DNA from: Candidatus Geothermarchaeota archaeon
GTDB lineage: Archaea > Thermoproteota > Nitrososphaeria > Geothermarchaeales > JAUWBL01
Length of the DNA stretch: 7,011 bases
Assembly: GCA_030601715.1 (NCBI GenBank)
Contig: JAUWBL010000053.1
Span: forward strand, 1 to 7,011
Direction: 5' to 3'
Shown: piece by piece, positions 5,766 through 7,011 of the stretch
Numbering within the stretch: position 1 is the stretch's first letter
Layout: each line of letters begins with the position of its first letter
Notes under the pieces: model-generated
The model's database searches: none
Told to the model about the DNA's origin: nothing
Seen by the model: only the letters and a program-made list of their open reading frames with translations
Program-made: the position numbers and the translations under genes

Positions 5766-5908
5766 TGCTGATTCTTCTCCCTCACGACTGCCCTTAGTCT
5801 CATTACGAGAAGCTATGGTGTGTACGGCTGACTGAAAGCTTGGTGGCATTACTTTCCACGAGGAGAAATGATCAACCCGTGTGTCGGAGAGTCGTTCGGA
5901 TGACTTTG

Positions 5909-6193
5909 TCACCCTCCCCCAACCGGGGGGAAGATCAGAATTCGGTCTCCGTCATGAATCGTCGTATCTAGCCCCTCCAAGGAAGTTGCATTTCGACCAT
6001 TGAGCATGATGTTGTAGCGACTGGTGAGATCCCCGCTCTTCGGATCCACGAGCATTTCGTAGAGCGTTCCCTCGCCCCCCGGTAGTCCCTTCAGAACGTC
6101 AACGATTCTTGTTCCCTCTGTGTTTACGTTCCTCTCCTTCCAGCCCATGCGCTCTCGGAGAGAGGCGAAGACTTTAACCGTAACTTCCGCCAT
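5909..6193 (-). CDS. MoaD/ThiS/SAMP-like beta-grasp sulfur carrier or protein modifier
   Basis: This is a 94-residue ubiquitin-fold protein with the family's N-terminal strand (VTVKVFASLRERMG, 4-17), a central helix, the NGRNATSLEGLDTTIHDGD segment (65-83) and the C-terminal strand RILIFPPVGGG. In this family the terminal Gly-Gly is adenylated by an E1-like MoeB/UbaA enzyme. It then becomes either a thiocarboxylate, giving sulfur for molybdopterin or tRNA thiolation, or an isopeptide bond to target proteins (SAMPylation). Here the end is three glycines with nothing after them, so it needs no processing. No E1, MoaE or other cofactor gene is in view, so carrier and modifier cannot be told apart. 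The ATG at 6193 has a GGTGA site 9 nt upstream. The gene lies downstream of the ABC ATPase on the same strand, with a 70-bp gap, and is convergent with cdc48 across 143 bp that contain no gene I can see. Confidence 0.88.
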   Translation of the reverse strand: MAEVTVKVFASLRERMGWKERNVNTEGTRIVDVLKGLPGGEGTLYEMLVDPKSGDLTSRYNIMLNGRNATSLEGLDTTIHDGDRILIFPPVGGG

Positions 6194-6211
6194 TTGATGA
6201 GGTCACCACCA

Positions 6212-6223
6212 GTCGGTTCCGAC
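6212..6223. promoter_or_regulatory. Palindrome in the promoter region of the beta-grasp gene
   Basis: GTCGG-TT-CCGAC is an inverted repeat with five-base arms, 18 nt before the ATG at 6193. It sits just downstream (minus strand) of a weak TATA-like CTTATGTG (6238-6231), which would place initiation near 6208. A protein bound here would block initiation. It could equally be a small hairpin closing the ABC ATPase transcript. The function is inferred from position only. Confidence 0.3.
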
Positions 6224-6263
6224 CACGCTGCACATAAGTGGAGATTGTGCAGAAGCGTTATCC

Positions 6264-6923
6264 CTATTTCGGCTGGTCTGAGATCATCCTGCCGTCGGAT
6301 AGAGTGACAACCCTGTTTGTAGCGGCCGCCACGTCCCTGTCGTGGGTCACGAAGAGAGTGGTCACGAGTTCCATGCGATTGACAGTTTTCAGAAGTTCGA
6401 CGATCTCCATGCCGGTTTTGGTGTCGAGCTCGCCCGTGATCTCGTCACAGAGGAGGATTTCGGGCTCATTGATCAAAGATCGAGCGATAGCTACCCTCTG
6501 CTGTTCGCCCCCGCTGAGCTGGTTCGGTCTGTGGCTCATCCTTTCGCCTAGTCCCACCTCCTGAAGCAGTCGGCGGGCTCTTTCGAGGACGCTTACTTTG
6601 TCGCCCCTGATAGGCAAGGTGGGGATCAGGACATTCTCGAGCGCCGTCAGGGTTGGGATCATGTAGAACCGCTGGAAGATGAACCCGACCTTGTCCCTCC
6701 TCAGCCTGTAGAGACTTCTGTCGGGAACCTCGGTTATGTCGACTCCATCGATGATCACTCTTCCACTTGTGGGTCGGTCTAGAGCGCCTAGCATGTTGAG
6801 GAGGGTGGTCTTGCCGCTTCCGCTCGGCCCCACTACGCTCAGAAGCTCTCCCTTCTCCACACTGAGGTTTATGTCTGTCAGAGCTCGGATGGTTGTTTCG
6901 CCCATCACGTAGGTTTTGGTCAA
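6264..6923 (-). CDS. ABC transporter ATP-binding protein, MacB/LolD type (start disturbed)
   Basis: This is the cytoplasmic ATPase of a MacB/LolD/FtsX-type exporter and would drive a four-helix permease; the substrate is unknown. Counting from TTG at 6923 (219 residues), it has Walker A GPSGSGKT (32-39), the Q-loop glutamine (84), signature LSGGE (136-140), Walker B LLCDE (157-161), D-loop GELD and the H-loop His 194. The usual DEPTG is DEITG here. The start is odd. Residues readable before the TTG in the same frame (DHAIATES) look like the usual first strand, but no start codon precedes them before a TAG. A GTG at 6954 has an excellent GAGGTGA site and overlaps the permease stop as TAGTG, yet it is one base out of frame. 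Removing one base between 6954 and 6923, for example one G of the GG at about 6947-6948, would restore an N-terminus MYDHAIATESLTKTY. The rest is intact. Confidence 0.92.
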   Translation of the reverse strand: MTKTYVMGETTIRALTDINLSVEKGELLSVVGPSGSGKTTLLNMLGALDRPTSGRVIIDGVDITEVPDRSLYRLRRDKVGFIFQRFYMIPTLTALENVLIPTLPIRGDKVSVLERARRLLQEVGLGERMSHRPNQLSGGEQQRVAIARSLINEPEILLCDEITGELDTKTGMEIVELLKTVNRMELVTTLFVTHDRDVAAATNRVVTLSDGRMISDQPK

Positions 6924-6953
6924 GCTCTCCGTGGCGATAGCGTGGTCCGTACA

Positions 6954-7011
6954 CTATTCACCTCTAATGGCTACGATGGGGGAGATCCTAGAAGCCTTGA
7001 CGGCTGGGTAT
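6954..7011 (-). CDS. ABC transporter permease, FtsX/MacB type, C-terminal end (runs off window)
   Basis: The minus strand from the window edge reads YPAVKASRISPIVAIRGE and then TAG (6956-6954). This matches the characteristic tail of MacB/FtsX permeases, where the last transmembrane helix is followed by YPAxxASRLSPIxALR. The rest of the protein, including the four membrane helices and the extracytoplasmic domain, is outside the window. Its stop overlaps a GTG as TAGTG, so permease and ATPase form an operon with the permease first. The ribosome site for the ATPase (GAGGTGA) lies within the last permease codons. Only 18 residues are visible, but the pattern and the neighbour agree. Confidence 0.7.
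   Translation of the reverse strand, partial: YPAVKASRISPIVAIRGE
6957..6963 (-). promoter_or_regulatory. Strong ribosome binding site ahead of the ABC ATPase
   Basis: The minus strand reads GAGGTGA and then ATAGTG. This is a full match to the archaeal anti-Shine-Dalgarno target, with the GAGG core 6 nt from the GTG at 6954. It marks 6954 as the natural start of the ATPase, although that codon is out of frame with the protein that follows. Confidence 0.55.

Noticed and set aside
5766..5908. Search for a small gene or RNA between cdc48 and the beta-grasp gene
   Set aside because: Only very short frames and a pyrimidine-rich stretch near 5768-5783 that may help end the cdc48 transcript; nothing firm enough to annotate.
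5916..5929. GC hairpin CCCCC-AACC-GGGGG at the end of the beta-grasp gene
   Set aside because: The bases are explained by the Pro-Pro-Val-Gly-Gly-Gly codons of the functional C-terminus, and no T tract follows.

Overview
The window is archaeal chromosomal DNA. The evidence is an archaeal-type phosphopantetheine adenylyltransferase, a type II methionine aminopeptidase, a two-ring Cdc48/VAT AAA+ ATPase, a DUF1512-like protein (a family I know only from archaea), a stand-alone 5S rRNA gene behind a TATA box, a tRNA-Leu gene with an encoded CCA and an extra D-loop segment that looks like an archaeal intron, GAGGTGA-type ribosome sites and frequent GTG/TTG starts. The unlinked 5S gene and a tRNA intron outside the anticodon loop lean towards a TACK-type lineage, but that is inference and no species can be named.

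Layout. Positions 1-58 (minus) hold the first codons of what looks like tryptophanyl-tRNA synthetase. Positions 169-636 (minus) encode the CoA-pathway adenylyltransferase, divergent from methionine aminopeptidase (plus, to 1650), with one AT-rich promoter element between them. The aminopeptidase converges, with a 12-nt overlap, on a minus-strand block. In transcription order that block is tRNA-Leu(UAG) (3404-3303), 5S rRNA (about 3216-3093), a DUF1512-like membrane-anchored protein (3071-1950) and a small membrane-anchored zinc-ribbon protein (1953-1639). The last two are translationally coupled by a GTGA overlap. The DUF1512-like gene begins only about 21 nt after the 5S gene, with no T-rich terminator between them.

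The plus strand then carries cdc48 (3567-5765). It converges on a MoaD/ThiS/SAMP-like beta-grasp protein ending in Gly-Gly-Gly (6193-5909, minus). Upstream of that on the minus strand are a MacB/LolD-type ABC ATPase (to 6264) and the last 18 codons of its FtsX/MacB-type permease (to the window edge). The permease stop and the best ATPase start overlap as TAGTG, but that start is out of frame with the ATPase body. This points to a one-base frameshift or an assembly error.

Most of the content is housekeeping: aminoacylation, CoA synthesis, N-terminal methionine removal, rRNA/tRNA and protein unfolding. The parts most worth a second look are the 14-nt D-loop insertion in tRNA-Leu, the 5S/DUF1512/zinc-ribbon arrangement, the Gly-Gly-terminated beta-grasp protein beside Cdc48, and the broken start of the ABC ATPase. 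I saw no CRISPR array, insertion sequence, prophage gene or clear new defence system.
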